64,000 nt of DNA from JABDIP01 sp965227455 (GCA_965227455.1 OZ245752.1:2976001-3040000); one strand, 5' to 3'. Positions 32,369-42,894 are shown, numbered from the stretch's first letter. Translations and numbers: made by a program. The notes: generated from the letters alone by a model not told the origin.

Positions 32369-32700
32369 TGACAAGGGACTCTGACGAAATGCAGCGACTG
32401 CGCCATGTGGTGATGTTCGGTTTCAGCGAAGAGACCAGCCCGGATCAGACGAACGAGATCGTCGCCAGGTTCGCCGCGCTGAAGGGCCTGATCGAGGGAA
32501 TCGAGGCGTTCGAATGGGGCACCAATGTCAGTCCGGAGGGGCTCAACCAGGGCCTGACCCACTGCTTCGTTCTGACATTCACGGACGAAGCGGCAAGGGA
32601 CGCCTATCTGCCGCATCCGGAGCACATGGCCTTCGTCGACTTCATCAAGCCCTTCGTGGCGACGGTCACGGTCGTCGACTACTGGGCGCAAGGCGGCTAA
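32368..32700 (+). CDS. Dabb-domain (stress-responsive A/B barrel) protein
   Basis: A 110-residue ferredoxin-like A/B-barrel protein. LRHVVMFGFSEETS near the N terminus and HCFVLTFTDEAARDAYLPHP with the later KPFVATVTVVDY form the usual Dabb pattern. The ATG at 32368 overlaps the upstream stop; an internal ATG at 32389 would also give a typical N terminus. Dabb proteins are small dimers, some of which are enzymes (cyclases, decarboxylases), but most have no known role. Probably co-expressed with the MaoC-like hydratase. Confidence 0.83.
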   Translation: MTRDSDEMQRLRHVVMFGFSEETSPDQTNEIVARFAALKGLIEGIEAFEWGTNVSPEGLNQGLTHCFVLTFTDEAARDAYLPHPEHMAFVDFIKPFVATVTVVDYWAQGG

Positions 32701-32776
32701 GGCGTGCGGTCGTCAGGATGAGGCGGGCAGGGATGGGAGATCGGCAAGCGTGCCGCCTGCTCCATCCGCGAGGGCC

Positions 32777-33805
32777 TCACCCGGTCGGTTTGACCGTCAG
32801 TTCCTTGTGCGCGGAGGAAAGGCTTGCCACGCGTTCCGGATCGGCACGCTTGAGGTGTCGGATGTCGGACCCATCCAGGATCGCCCGCAGATCATGCAGG
32901 ATCGCATCGCCGATCGGCTGGCGGCCGCGATCGACGGCGGCGGCCCGGTGCGGCGACAGGATCACGTTGGAGGCGCGCCGGATCGGGTGGTCCGACGCCA
33001 AGGGCTCGTCCGGGTACACATCCGTTGCGAAACGGATCCGGCCATCCACGGCCGCCGCCGTCAGGGCATCGAAATCCACGCAATGGGCGCGGCTGACCAG
33101 GACAACCAGGGTGTTGTCGGGGATTCTGTCCACCAGATCGGCCGAGATCATCGCCCGGTTCTCGGTGGTGGGCGACGCGGTGATGACCACGACCCGGGAG
33201 GAGGTGAGCACGGTCTCGAGATCGACGAGCGGCACCTCCGCCGCACTCAGCCAGGGATCATAGGCCGACACCTTCGGCCCGAAGGGCGCCAGCAGGCGGT
33301 GCGTCTCTCGGGCGATCATCCCGTAGCCGACGAAGCCCACCGATTGTCCGAAGAGCGTGAAGTCGGTTTCGGCGTTGTCGGCCAGCCATCGTTCGGTCCC
33401 GTTCCGGAAGCCCTCATGTTCGGTCACCAGCCCGCGGGCCCCGGCCAGGATCATGCCGAGCGCCATCTCGGCCACGGCGAATCGGAAGCCCGGCGCGCAG
33501 GACAGAACGTCAATTCCCCGCGCGAAGCAGGCCTCGTAGTCGAGTCCCTGCTGGAACGCGCCGGAGACCTCGATGACGGCCTTCAGCTTCGCCGCGCCTG
33601 CAATCTCCTTGGCATTCAAGGCCGGGTGGGCGGCCACGATGAAGGAGGCCTCGGGCAGGGCCGACAGGAAGGTCTCCCGCGGCATCTCCGCATCGACGCC
33701 GCCGACGATCTCGCAGGTCTCCTTCAGCGCATGCCAGGTTTCGGCGCTGAACAGCTCGTCGACCAGCCGGAAATACTGGTCGAGGATCAGAAGCGGTTTT
33801 GTCAT
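32777..33805 (-). CDS. D-isomer-specific 2-hydroxyacid dehydrogenase family protein
   Basis: A 342-residue protein of the NAD-binding 2-hydroxyacid dehydrogenase family. The cofactor loop is GFVGYGMIARETHRLL, with Ala replacing the last Gly of the usual GxGxxG. A conserved Arg is in VLVSRAHCVD, DVYPDEPL carries the Glu position and SPHRAAA the catalytic His. It would interconvert 2-hydroxy and 2-keto acids. It is the last gene of the GH/ABC operon but is separated from the ATPase gene by the MITE-like element at 33810-33953, which also ends five bases before its ATG, so its expression may depend on that element. Confidence 0.87.
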   Translation of the reverse strand: MTKPLLILDQYFRLVDELFSAETWHALKETCEIVGGVDAEMPRETFLSALPEASFIVAAHPALNAKEIAGAAKLKAVIEVSGAFQQGLDYEACFARGIDVLSCAPGFRFAVAEMALGMILAGARGLVTEHEGFRNGTERWLADNAETDFTLFGQSVGFVGYGMIARETHRLLAPFGPKVSAYDPWLSAAEVPLVDLETVLTSSRVVVITASPTTENRAMISADLVDRIPDNTLVVLVSRAHCVDFDALTAAAVDGRIRFATDVYPDEPLASDHPIRRASNVILSPHRAAAVDRGRQPIGDAILHDLRAILDGSDIRHLKRADPERVASLSSAHKELTVKPTG

Positions 33806-33809
33806 GGCC

Positions 33810-33950
33810 TAGTACCCACCATCATGAATGGATGATACGTATGATCGTGTCCCGCGTCCGCCGGGATGCAGCGCATCGCAAGGACCGCGCGACGCCGCCC
33901 GAAGGGGATGCAAGACCGTCATACGTGTCATCCATTCATGATGGTGGGTA

Positions 33951-33953
<3 letters not shown>
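33810..33953. mobile_element. MITE-like element with 35-bp terminal inverted repeats
   Basis: The 35 bases at 33810-33844 and at 33919-33953 are reverse complements with a single mismatch; both outer ends read TAGTACCCACC. The interior is 74 bases with no coding capacity. Each end begins with TA, as expected from insertion at a TA target with TA duplication (IS630/mariner-type). The right end supplies the TAG stop codon of the ABC ATPase gene and the left end lies five bases before the start codon of the 2-hydroxyacid dehydrogenase. The alternative is a pair of unusually long inverted regulatory sites. Confidence 0.55.
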
Positions 33954-35007
<1,054 letters not shown>

Positions 35008-35015
<8 letters not shown>

Positions 35016-35994
35016 GAGCCACCCTCCCGAGAGCGTTGTGATTGATTGCCAGCCGGCCGTCCGCGGTGACGACGACCGGTAGCGGATCTGCGATCTCCCC
35101 GACGAAGCGGCGCGCCGGCCCCTCGAACCAGCGGAATGCCATCAATTGGAGACCGTCGTTGTCTACGATGCGCCCGGCATAGCGCAGACAGGGTTCCGCC
35201 CCATCCAACATCGGCCCTTCGGCCAGCCGCCAGGGACCGCACGGCCCCTCGCCCACCAGGTAGTGGGTGCCGGTCGCCGCGCCGACGACCACCTCGAGCG
35301 CGAACTCGGACCAGTGCCGGATGTCGGTGCAGAAGAGGCAGAACCAGCGCCCGTTGGCCTGGAAAACCTGCGGCACTTCGAGTTGCCCGGCCGCTCCCGT
35401 GAAGACCGGGTCCTGCAATGTCCAGGTCGTGAGGTCGGGCGAAGTGGCGAAGCCGATCGCGCCCGCCTCCAGCAGGTCGTCGGCCCGAGCGTCGCGGGCA
35501 GTGAAGTACATCAGCCAGCCCCCGCCCTCGGGATCGCGCATGACCCAGGGGTCGCGGAATGCCCGGTCGTGCCAGCGGGTCCCGTCATATTCCTCATAGG
35601 GCGGCGCCAGGTCGAGAACGAGGCCGTCGCCGACCCGCTCCCAATCGTGGAGATCGCTGCTGATCGCATGGCCGATGCGCTGGATCTTGCCGGCGTCGGC
35701 ATGGCTGGAGCCGGTGTAGAACAGATGCCACCGGCCGTCGTCGCCCCTTACCACCGAGCCGGTCCAGGTCGTGTAGTCGTCCCAGGCCGGGCCGTCGGAT
35801 GGCTGGAAGCAGGGGCCGAGATAGGTCCAGTGCACCAGATCCCGGCTGGTGGCGTGGCCATACGTGACGTTCCAGTGCCGGTCCTCGGGGTCGGACAGCG
35901 ATTTGGGCGCCTGCAGGAAGAAGGCGTGCCAGAGATCGCCGTCCCGGACATACCAGCTGTCCCAGACCCAGTGGTCGTCGAGCGCGAGCACCAT
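35008..35994 (-). CDS. glycosidase, five-bladed beta-propeller (GH32/GH43/GH68-like)
   Basis: A 328-residue cytosolic-looking beta-propeller glycosidase. The start at 35994 is six bases after the permease stop; the longer open frame upstream is a shadow. The three carboxylates expected for the fold are seen: Asp12 (VWDSWYV), Asp148 in the RDP motif (FRDPWVM) and Glu206 (LEVPQVF). The pattern WHAFFLQAP and GHATSRDLVHW resembles beta-fructosidase and related proteins. No signal peptide, so it would act on an oligosaccharide or glycoside after uptake by the surrounding ABC importer. Exact GH family not certain. Confidence 0.85.
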
Positions 35995-35999
35995 GGCCC

Positions 36000-36881
36000 T
36001 CAGCCCTTCACGCCGGTCGAGGCGACCGAGGCGATAAAGGCCCGCTGCAGCGACAGGTAGAAGGCCAGCACCGGCACGGTGATCACGGTCAGATAGGCCA
36101 TGACCTCGCCCCAGGGCACGTTCAGCTGGTCGGTGAAATAGCCGAGGCCGACCATGACAGGGCGGATCGCCTCTTCCTGCACCACCATCAGCGGCCAGAG
36201 ATACTGGTTGTACATGAAGAGGAATTTCAGGATCGCCGCGGTGGCGATCACCGGCCCCGACAGCGGCAGGACCACACGCCGGTAGATCAGCCACCAGCTC
36301 GCCCCCTCAACCCGGCTCGCCTCGATCAGCTCGCTTGGCAGATCCTTGAAATACTGCACGAAGAGGAAGATCGACAGCCCGTCGGCGATGAACGGGATGA
36401 TCTGCACCCGGTAGGTGTTGAGCCAGCCGAACTCCAGGCCCGATGTGCCAACCCAGGGTAGCTGGCTCGCCATCAGCAGCAGCGGGATGAAGATCGTCTC
36501 ATAGGGGATGATCAGCGTCGCCAGCAGAACCGAGAACACCACCGCCCGGCCCCGCCATTCCAGGAAGACGAAGGAGAAGGCGGCCAGCGAGCAGACGAAC
36601 AGGGTGAACATCACCGTCAGGCCCGTCACCAGCACCGAGTTCAGGACGAAGACCCCGATCGGCGCCCGCACGAAGGCATCGGCGTAGTTGGTGAAGGAGA
36701 TGTCGCCGACCGGCAGGAAGGCCCGCAGGCTCTTGGTGTCGTTCAGCAGCTGCTGATCCGGCTTCAATGACGACATCGCCATGAACAGCAGCGGGAAGAT
36801 GAAGATGACGGCGACGAGGATCAGGACCGCATAGCGCGCGGCCAACCTCGCCCCCCGGTTCTCCGGCGTGAAGGCAGGCAT
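36000..36881 (-). CDS. ABC sugar-type permease (MalG-like)
   Basis: A 293-residue six-helix permease. The start ATG at 36881 shares one base with the stop of the preceding permease gene. The EAA loop reads EASRVEGASWWLIYRRVVLP and the C terminus QRAFIASVASTGVKG is of the MalG type. It works with the permease at 36881-37954, the binding protein at 38018-39274 and the ATPase at 33951-35015. Confidence 0.92.
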   Translation of the reverse strand: MPAFTPENRGARLAARYAVLILVAVIFIFPLLFMAMSSLKPDQQLLNDTKSLRAFLPVGDISFTNYADAFVRAPIGVFVLNSVLVTGLTVMFTLFVCSLAAFSFVFLEWRGRAVVFSVLLATLIIPYETIFIPLLLMASQLPWVGTSGLEFGWLNTYRVQIIPFIADGLSIFLFVQYFKDLPSELIEASRVEGASWWLIYRRVVLPLSGPVIATAAILKFLFMYNQYLWPLMVVQEEAIRPVMVGLGYFTDQLNVPWGEVMAYLTVITVPVLAFYLSLQRAFIASVASTGVKG

Positions 36882-37954
36882 CAGACCCTCTCCCGCGTGA
36901 GATAGCGTTGGATGAGCGAGATCGTCAGGACGACCAGGAACAGGATGACCGAGATGGTCGACCCGCCGGAGATGTCCTGCTTTCCATAGCCGCGCTCGAC
37001 GGCCTGGAAGACGATCACCTGGGTGGAGTCGAGCGGTCCGCCGCCGGTCATCACGTCGATCTGGGCGAACAGCGCGAAGGCCTGCATGGTGATCACGATC
37101 AGGATCAGCACGGCCGTGTTCCTGAGACCCGGCCAGGTGACGTAGCGGAAGGTCTGCCACTTGTTGGAGCCTTCGATGGCGGCGGCCTCATAGAGCGTCG
37201 GCGAGATGGTCTGCAGCCCGGCCAGCCAGATCACCATGTGGAAGCCGACCCCCTGCCAGATCGACATCGCCATGATCGAGCCCAGCGCGGTCGAGGTGCT
37301 ACCGAGCCAGTCCTGCGGCGTGAAGAGGCCGAGGCTGAGAAAGCTGAGGACATTGTTGAGAAGCCCGTCCCCCGGCGAATAGATGAACTGCCAGAGCAGC
37401 GAGACGACGACGATGGAGACCACCACCGGCATGAAATAGACGGCGCGGAAGAAGCTGATGGCCTTAAGTTGCTGGTTGATCAGCAGCGCGAGGCACAGTG
37501 CGAAACCGGCCTGCACCGGGGCGACGACGAGCACGAACAGGAAGGTGTTCACCAGCGCCTTCATGAAGACCACGTCGCTCGCCAGCACGACGATCCGGTC
37601 CTCCCCGGACTGCCAGCCGAACCATTCCCGCTTGCCCTGCAGATGCGGGTAGTCGGGGTTGTTGCGGGTGAAGCGGCGAAGCCGCGGGTATTCGATCTCG
37701 CCGTCGCGGTCGCGGACCACGGCGCCGCTGTCGTCCCGCTCCGGCTCCAGCCGGAAGACCGAAAGCCCCAGGAGCTTGCTGTAATTCTCGAAGCCGACAT
37801 ATTCGGTCGGATTCGGCGAGAACAGCCTCTGATTGGTCAGCGAGAACGTGAAGGCCAGGAAGAACGGCAGGATGATGAAGATCGCGATCAGCGCGACCCC
37901 CGGACCCGCCATGATCCAGCCAGCCCCGTTCGATTGCGTCAATTTCGACGCCAT
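36881..37954 (-). CDS. ABC sugar-type permease (MalF-like)
   Basis: A 357-residue permease beginning MASKLTQSNGAGWIMAGPGV. After the first helix (IAIFIILPFFLAFTFSLT) there is a hydrophilic periplasmic insert of about 60-70 residues (roughly 60-125), rich in Arg, Asp and Glu, which explains its length. The coupling loop reads EAAAIEGSNKWQTFRYVTWP. It is preceded by a strong stem-loop that separates it from the binding-protein gene. Confidence 0.91.
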   Translation of the reverse strand: MASKLTQSNGAGWIMAGPGVALIAIFIILPFFLAFTFSLTNQRLFSPNPTEYVGFENYSKLLGLSVFRLEPERDDSGAVVRDRDGEIEYPRLRRFTRNNPDYPHLQGKREWFGWQSGEDRIVVLASDVVFMKALVNTFLFVLVVAPVQAGFALCLALLINQQLKAISFFRAVYFMPVVVSIVVVSLLWQFIYSPGDGLLNNVLSFLSLGLFTPQDWLGSTSTALGSIMAMSIWQGVGFHMVIWLAGLQTISPTLYEAAAIEGSNKWQTFRYVTWPGLRNTAVLILIVITMQAFALFAQIDVMTGGGPLDSTQVIVFQAVERGYGKQDISGGSTISVILFLVVLTISLIQRYLTRERV

Positions 37955-37978
37955 AACCGCCTCCCCGATTTGGAATTG

Positions 37979-38010
37979 GGCGCGCCCCCAGGCAGGACAG
38001 GGGGCGCGCC
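37979..38010 (-). other. intercistronic stem-loop, binding protein / permease junction
   Basis: GGCGCGCCCCC at 37979-37989 and GGGGGCGCGCC at 38000-38010 form a perfect 11-bp GC stem with a 10-base loop, seven bases after the binding-protein stop at 38018. No T-run follows in the direction of transcription. It should protect the binding-protein transcript or reduce permease expression. Confidence 0.6.
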
Positions 38011-38017
38011 GGGATCG

Positions 38018-39274
38018 TCAGTGGCCGTAGCCGCTATTGCGTTCGATGTCCTCTTCGATCTCATCGACCGCGGCATCGAGCGCATCGGCGACATCCGCGC
38101 CGTTGGCGATATCGGCCAGCGCCTTCTCGAAGACCTTGGCCTGCACGATGTAGCCGGGCGTCACCGGACGGAGCACCGCCTGCGCCTCTGACAGGCCGTA
38201 GAACGCTTCAAGCGCGCCGCCGTCCTTATAAAACTCGGTCGCCTGGGCAGCGCTTTCCGTCGGCGGGATCAGGCCGGTGCCGTCGGAGAAGGCGGTCAGC
38301 CAGCTGTCCTGGATGGCGAACTCGATGAAGGCCCGGGCACCGTCGGGATTGGCGGAGGTGGCCGACACGCCGAACTGCCAGGAGGCGGCACCGATCTTCG
38401 GACCGTTGCCGAAATCGGGCGCCGGCAGGAAGACGACGTCGTCGCCGAAGGCCTCGACGATCTGCGGCGCCGCCCAGTTGCCGTTCCACTGGATGGCGTA
38501 GGTGCCGTTGATCAGGCCGGTTTCGCGGTCGGCGGCATCCTGGCTGGTGCCGGGCGCGTAGCCCTCTTCGAACAGGCTCTGCCACCACTCGCCGAACGCG
38601 ATCGCCGCGTCGCCGTTCAGCACGCCTTCGGCGGACTGGTAGTCGCTGCGGTCGACGATGTCGCCGCCGAAGCTCTGCAGGAAGGGCGAGAAGGCGTAGG
38701 GGTACCATTCGCCGGCCCAGGCCATGCCGAGGTCGAGCGCATAGTCGAAGTCGCCGGAGGCCTTGATGGTCTCAAGCGCCGCCATGAACTCGTCGCCGGT
38801 CCAGGGCTGGTCGAGGCTGGGAATGCGGATGTCGTATGTCTCCAGCGTCGAACGCCGGGCGATCATGGCGACGGCCGCGTCCCACAGGCCGACCGAGTAG
38901 ACTTCGCCGCCCCAGACCCCGATCGGGCCGGGCAGGAAGCCTTCCAGCTTGCCGGCGTCCAGCCCCAGCGGCTGCATATAGCCGGCCCAGGCCCAGTTCG
39001 GCATGACCGGGCCGTCGACATCCAGGATGTCGGGCAGCTCGCCCGCCAGCGCCGCAGCACCAACCGCGTCGTTATAGGCGAGCTGCGGGAAGGTCTCGAG
39101 CACCACCACATAGTCGGACTGGCTGGCGTTGAACTCGGCGACCAGCTCGTTGACCAGCCGCTCCTCGGCATTGGCGCTGCCGGCGCCGTGATACCAGAGG
39201 CTGAGCTCGGTCTGGGCCGCGGCCGGCGCGGCCAGGACGATCAGGCCCGCCGCCAGGGTGAGCGTGTTTCTCAT
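38018..39274 (-). CDS. extracellular solute-binding protein, sugar ABC importer
   Basis: A 418-residue periplasmic binding protein with a signal peptide (MRNTLTLAAGLIVLAAPAAA, cleavage before QTELS). The mature start TELSLWYHGAGSANAEERL, with SLPQLAYNDAVGAAAL-type segments and the C-terminal QVFEKAL-like FEKALADIANG, fits the MalE/UgpB-like family. It overlaps the LacI gene by four bases. Probably binds a fructoside or other oligosaccharide cleaved by the downstream glycosidase (inference from context). Confidence 0.9.
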   Translation of the reverse strand: MRNTLTLAAGLIVLAAPAAAQTELSLWYHGAGSANAEERLVNELVAEFNASQSDYVVVLETFPQLAYNDAVGAAALAGELPDILDVDGPVMPNWAWAGYMQPLGLDAGKLEGFLPGPIGVWGGEVYSVGLWDAAVAMIARRSTLETYDIRIPSLDQPWTGDEFMAALETIKASGDFDYALDLGMAWAGEWYPYAFSPFLQSFGGDIVDRSDYQSAEGVLNGDAAIAFGEWWQSLFEEGYAPGTSQDAADRETGLINGTYAIQWNGNWAAPQIVEAFGDDVVFLPAPDFGNGPKIGAASWQFGVSATSANPDGARAFIEFAIQDSWLTAFSDGTGLIPPTESAAQATEFYKDGGALEAFYGLSEAQAVLRPVTPGYIVQAKVFEKALADIANGADVADALDAAVDEIEEDIERNSGYGH

Positions 39275-40371
39275 GAGTGTTTCCTCCCTTTGAGTTGGAT
39301 GATTTTTGGATGCGATGTCGCCGGCCGGACGGACTCCCGGACCACCACCGGGCCGCCGACCCGGATCGGCGTTTCGGATGCCGGCTCTCCGGCCACGAGG
39401 TCGAGCAGAAGCTGGGCCGCCCGCGCGCCAATGGCGTTGTAGGCGAGATCGACGGTGGTCAGCATCGGATAGAGCGTCTCGGAAATCAGCCGGTGGTCGT
39501 CATAGCCGGCAATGGAGATGTCGTCGGGGATGCTCACGCCCCGGTCGCGCAGGATGCCGTATACCGCCATGGCCAGGCGGTCGTTGCCGCAGCAGATGAC
39601 GCTGGGCGGCGTCTCGAGTTTCAGGAAGCGGTCGAGCCCGTCCCAGAGCAACTGGTGTTCGCCCGGATCGCCGAACATGTCGACGGGCAGCACCAGGTCC
39701 GGGTCATAGGCGATGCCGGCGGCCTCCAGCGCGCTGCGATAGCCCGCAAGCCTGAGCCGCGTCGCCTCCATGGCGGCGGCCAGGGTCAGGTAGCCGATGC
39801 GGCGGTGGCCAAGTCCGATCAGATGCTCGGTCAGCGCCTTCTGCCCGGTCTCGTCATCGGGCAGGATCGCCGGCGTACCGCGCCCGTCCAGGCAGTTGGC
39901 CAGCACGGTCGGCGTCGTGCCGGTCTCGATCGCGCCGTCCAGCACCTGATGGTGGTCGGAGACATAGAGCAGCCCCTCCACCCGATGCTGGCGGAAGGTC
40001 TCGATCAGCGCCGGCACTTGTTCGAGCCGACCGCCGGTGTCGGAGATCAGGAGTGTCATCCGCGACCGCTCGATGACCGACTGGATGCCCTGCACGATGT
40101 AGAGTTCCGGCAACCCGGCCTGGGTTGGCGAATTCGGCACCGTGCTGATTGCCCCGGTAATGAGCCCGATCAGCCCGGATTTCTGCGACTTGATCGACCG
40201 CGCCGCCAGCGAGGGCACATAGCCCAGCGCCGCCATCGCCTCCTGGACCCGCGCCCGCGTCTTCTCATTGACCGGCGCATCCCGATTCAGCACCCGGCTG
40301 ACGGTCTTCGGCGAAACGCCCGCCCGTTCGGCGACATCGTAAATGGTAGCCAGCGCTCCCTCCCCTCCCAC
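39271..40371 (-). CDS. LacI-family transcriptional regulator
   Basis: A 366-residue LacI-type regulator. The helix-turn-helix is ATIYDVAERAGVSPKTVSRV (about 8-27), followed by the hinge and the sugar-binding-like effector domain starting at KSGLIGLITG. The start is given as GTG at 40371; a CTG at 40353, just after GGGAGGGAG, would give the more usual short N terminus. It is the first gene of the binding-protein/permease/glycosidase/ATPase operon, and two palindromes lie directly upstream, so it is probably an autoregulated repressor. Confidence 0.88.
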   Translation of the reverse strand: MGGEGALATIYDVAERAGVSPKTVSRVLNRDAPVNEKTRARVQEAMAALGYVPSLAARSIKSQKSGLIGLITGAISTVPNSPTQAGLPELYIVQGIQSVIERSRMTLLISDTGGRLEQVPALIETFRQHRVEGLLYVSDHHQVLDGAIETGTTPTVLANCLDGRGTPAILPDDETGQKALTEHLIGLGHRRIGYLTLAAAMEATRLRLAGYRSALEAAGIAYDPDLVLPVDMFGDPGEHQLLWDGLDRFLKLETPPSVICCGNDRLAMAVYGILRDRGVSIPDDISIAGYDDHRLISETLYPMLTTVDLAYNAIGARAAQLLLDLVAGEPASETPIRVGGPVVVRESVRPATSHPKIIQLKGRKHS

Positions 40372-40398
40372 GGTCGCATTGGTTCAACGCCGCAGGTT

Positions 40399-40428
40399 AT
40401 GACATCGATGTCATGACACCGGTGTCAT
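40399..40428. promoter_or_regulatory. two abutting 16-bp palindromic LacI operators
   Basis: ATGACATCGATGTCAT at 40399-40414 and ATGACACCGGTGTCAT at 40413-40428 are both perfect 16-bp palindromes with a CG centre, sharing two bases, and lie 28-57 bases upstream of the LacI start. CG-centred TGACA/TGTCA palindromes are typical LacI-family operators. Their centres are 14 bp apart, so two dimers would bind on partly different faces of the helix. They probably control the operon from the regulator down to the 2-hydroxyacid dehydrogenase. Confidence 0.75.
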
Positions 40429-40671
40429 GTCAAGGGTGGTTTGCTTGCGAGGGGAGATTCACATCGGTTTCGCTGCTTACCTGGCAGGCCTTACCCGTGC
40501 GGTGTAAGACGAATCGACAAAGCCTGCCGCCGTGTCCCACGACGGGCCTGATGCGATTGGCGGCGGGGCCTGCAACCACCGAGATTTGATGCCCTGGTGC
40601 CGGTTCAATTCGTCCGCCTGTAGCCAGCGTTTCCTGTACCGACGGGCTGGCTCAGCTCCCAATGCCACTCT

Positions 40672-41739
40672 TCAACAGATCCGCGGCAGTTGGTCTCCAT
40701 CGAGCATGTCGACCAGTCGTTCGCCGCCGAGCAGCGACTTCATGACAAGGGTACCAGCAGGTCCGTCCCGGACCTCCCCGATAAGGGCCGCGGCCGAACC
40801 GCCCGGCAGGTCGCGCAGGGTTTTCAACGCGGCATCGCCATGGCCACTCTCAACGACCGCCACGAACAGGCCCTCGTTCGCCAGATAGAGCGGATCGAGG
40901 CCGAGGATTTCGGAAATTCCACGCACAGCCGGGTTCAAGGGCAGCCGGTCCTCACGGATGGCGCACCCCAAGCCGGACGACTGGGCGAATTCGTTGAGCA
41001 CGGCGGCGACCCCACCACGGGTGGCATCGCGCATCGCGCGCACGCCGGCGACGGTTTCCAGCAATGGCTGGGTCAGGAGGTTGAGCGGCCGACAATCGCT
41101 CGCCAGGTCGGACGAAAGTCCGAGATCATCCCGGGCGGCCATGATCGCGGCTCCGTGGTCGCCGATGGTACCGCTCACCAGGATCGCGTCGCCCGGCCGG
41201 ATATGCCTGGCTCCCAGATCGCGATCTGGCGGGATCACACCGATGCCGGCGGTGTTGATGAAGATCTTGTCGACGGCGCCGCGGTGGACAACCTTGGTGT
41301 CGCCGGTGACGATGTCGACGCCGGCCTCCTCCGCAGCCGCATGCATGCTGGCGGTGATCCGGCGGAGATCGTCGACCGCCATGCCCTCCTCCAGGATCAC
41401 CGAGCAGCTGAGCGCCAGGGGCCGCGCCCCGCCGACCGCAAGATCGTTGACCGTCCCGCAGACGGCAAGCCGTCCAATGTCGCCGCCGGGAAAGAAGATC
41501 GGATCGACAACGAAGGAGTCGGTCGTAAAAGCGAGCTGACTGCCCGGCTCGGCCAGACCATCCAGCGACAAGCGCGCCTGGTCCTCAAGGGCGACGATCG
41601 GGCTGCCGGAGAACGCCGTCAGGAATACATCTTCGATCAGGTCCCGCATGGCGCGCCCGCCGGCGCCATGCGCCAAGGTAACGTTCGCCTGCCTGACCTT
41701 GCCGGCGCGCGGGCGAAAGACAGTGCCCGGGTCAGCCAT
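40672..41739 (-). CDS. hypE: hydrogenase maturation protein HypE
   Basis: A 355-residue AIR-synthase-like protein. HypE dehydrates the carbamoyl group placed on its C-terminal Cys by HypF, producing the thiocyanate that becomes the cyanide ligands of the NiFe site. The essential C terminus PRIC is present, as are the N-terminal GAGGRAMRDLI block and TGDTKVVHRG. The ATG at 41739 overlaps the hypD stop by eight bases; starting further upstream would add 16 residues. It is the last gene of the hydrogenase operon. Confidence 0.96.
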   Translation of the reverse strand: MADPGTVFRPRAGKVRQANVTLAHGAGGRAMRDLIEDVFLTAFSGSPIVALEDQARLSLDGLAEPGSQLAFTTDSFVVDPIFFPGGDIGRLAVCGTVNDLAVGGARPLALSCSVILEEGMAVDDLRRITASMHAAAEEAGVDIVTGDTKVVHRGAVDKIFINTAGIGVIPPDRDLGARHIRPGDAILVSGTIGDHGAAIMAARDDLGLSSDLASDCRPLNLLTQPLLETVAGVRAMRDATRGGVAAVLNEFAQSSGLGCAIREDRLPLNPAVRGISEILGLDPLYLANEGLFVAVVESGHGDAALKTLRDLPGGSAAALIGEVRDGPAGTLVMKSLLGGERLVDMLDGDQLPRIC

Positions 41740-42883
41740 GCGCCGGTTCCGTCGCCCGGCGGCCGCGCCGGTCGGGAAGTGCGTCATACTGGTAATAGGC
41801 GGCGCAGGCGCCCTCGGAGGACACCATCAGGGCACCAAGCGGCGTATCCGGGGTGCACAGCGTCCCGAAGGCCCGGCATTGGCGGGGCTTGAGCTGTCCC
41901 TTGACCACCTCGCCGCACTGGCAGATTTCCGGATCGGAGACTTCGGCGGGTACCAGGCCGAACCGTTTCTCCGCATCGAAGCGCGCATAGGCGTTGCGTA
42001 TGCGGACACCGGACCGGTCGATCGCGCCCAGGCCGCGCCAGTCGCAGGTCTCCCGCTCTTCGTAGACCCTTTCGATGGCCGACAGGGCAATCGGATTCCC
42101 GCCTTCAGGGACGATCCGCGAATACTGGTTCTCGACCACCGCCCGGCCGTCGGCCAGCTGCTCCAGCACCATCCAGAGCGCCTGCAGCAGGTCGAGGGGC
42201 TCGAACCCGGCCACCACAAACGGCTTCTTGTACTCCTCCGCGATGAAGGCGTAGCCGCGGTTGCCGATGATCATGCTGACATGACCCGGACCGATGAATC
42301 CGTCGATCTGCGTGTCGGGATCGGCAAGCAGCGCCTTGAGGGTCGGGATGATCGTGATGTGCTGGCAGATCATCGAGAAATTGCCGATGTCCTCGTCGGC
42401 CGCCTGCAGGATCGTCAGGGCCGTCGACGGCATGGTCGTCTCGAAGCCCAGCGCAAAGAAGACAACCTCCTTGTCGGGGTTGCGGCGGGCGAGTTCGAGC
42501 GCATCCATCGGCGAATAGACCATACGGATGTCGGCACCGTCGGCACGGGCCTGGATCAGGCTCTTTCGCGAGCCAGGCACCCGCATCGCGTCGCCGAATG
42601 TCGTGAAGATGACGCCGTCCCGTTCGGCGATCGCGACGCAATCATCGACGCGCCCCATCGGCAGCACGCAGACCGGACAGCCGGGACCGTGCACGAACTC
42701 GATGTCCTCCGGAACCAGGTTCTGCAGCCCATAGCGGAAGATCGAATGGGTATGGCCGCCGCAGACCTCCATGATGTGCAGCGGCCGGTCGGCGGGTCTC
42801 GGGGTCCGCAACAGCGTTTCGCGGATCTGCGCCAGCAGGGCCTTGGCCCGATCCGGATCGCGGAATTCGTCGGCGAATTTCAT
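41732..42883 (-). CDS. hypD: hydrogenase maturation protein HypD
   Basis: A 383-residue iron-sulfur scaffold protein that, with HypC, assembles the Fe(CN)2CO unit of the NiFe active site. Family signatures are EVCGGHTHSIFRYGL and HGPGCPVCVLPMGRVD near the N terminus, FALGFETTMPSTA, IGPGHVSMIIG, and the C-terminal Cys-rich FeS region (CQCGEVVKGQLKPRQC). Length is normal. The hypC stop is 11 bases before its ATG. Confidence 0.96.
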   Translation of the reverse strand: MKFADEFRDPDRAKALLAQIRETLLRTPRPADRPLHIMEVCGGHTHSIFRYGLQNLVPEDIEFVHGPGCPVCVLPMGRVDDCVAIAERDGVIFTTFGDAMRVPGSRKSLIQARADGADIRMVYSPMDALELARRNPDKEVVFFALGFETTMPSTALTILQAADEDIGNFSMICQHITIIPTLKALLADPDTQIDGFIGPGHVSMIIGNRGYAFIAEEYKKPFVVAGFEPLDLLQALWMVLEQLADGRAVVENQYSRIVPEGGNPIALSAIERVYEERETCDWRGLGAIDRSGVRIRNAYARFDAEKRFGLVPAEVSDPEICQCGEVVKGQLKPRQCRAFGTLCTPDTPLGALMVSSEGACAAYYQYDALPDRRGRRATEPAHG

Positions 42884-42894
42884 GGGCAGCCTCC

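Noticed and set aside
40477..40668. 63-codon frame between hypE and the LacI gene, and a nested inverted repeat GGCAGGC/GCCTGCC at 40483-40528
   Set aside because: No family similarity, no ribosome-binding site, and the 32-base loop makes the repeat weak as a terminator; could be a relic but not supportable.
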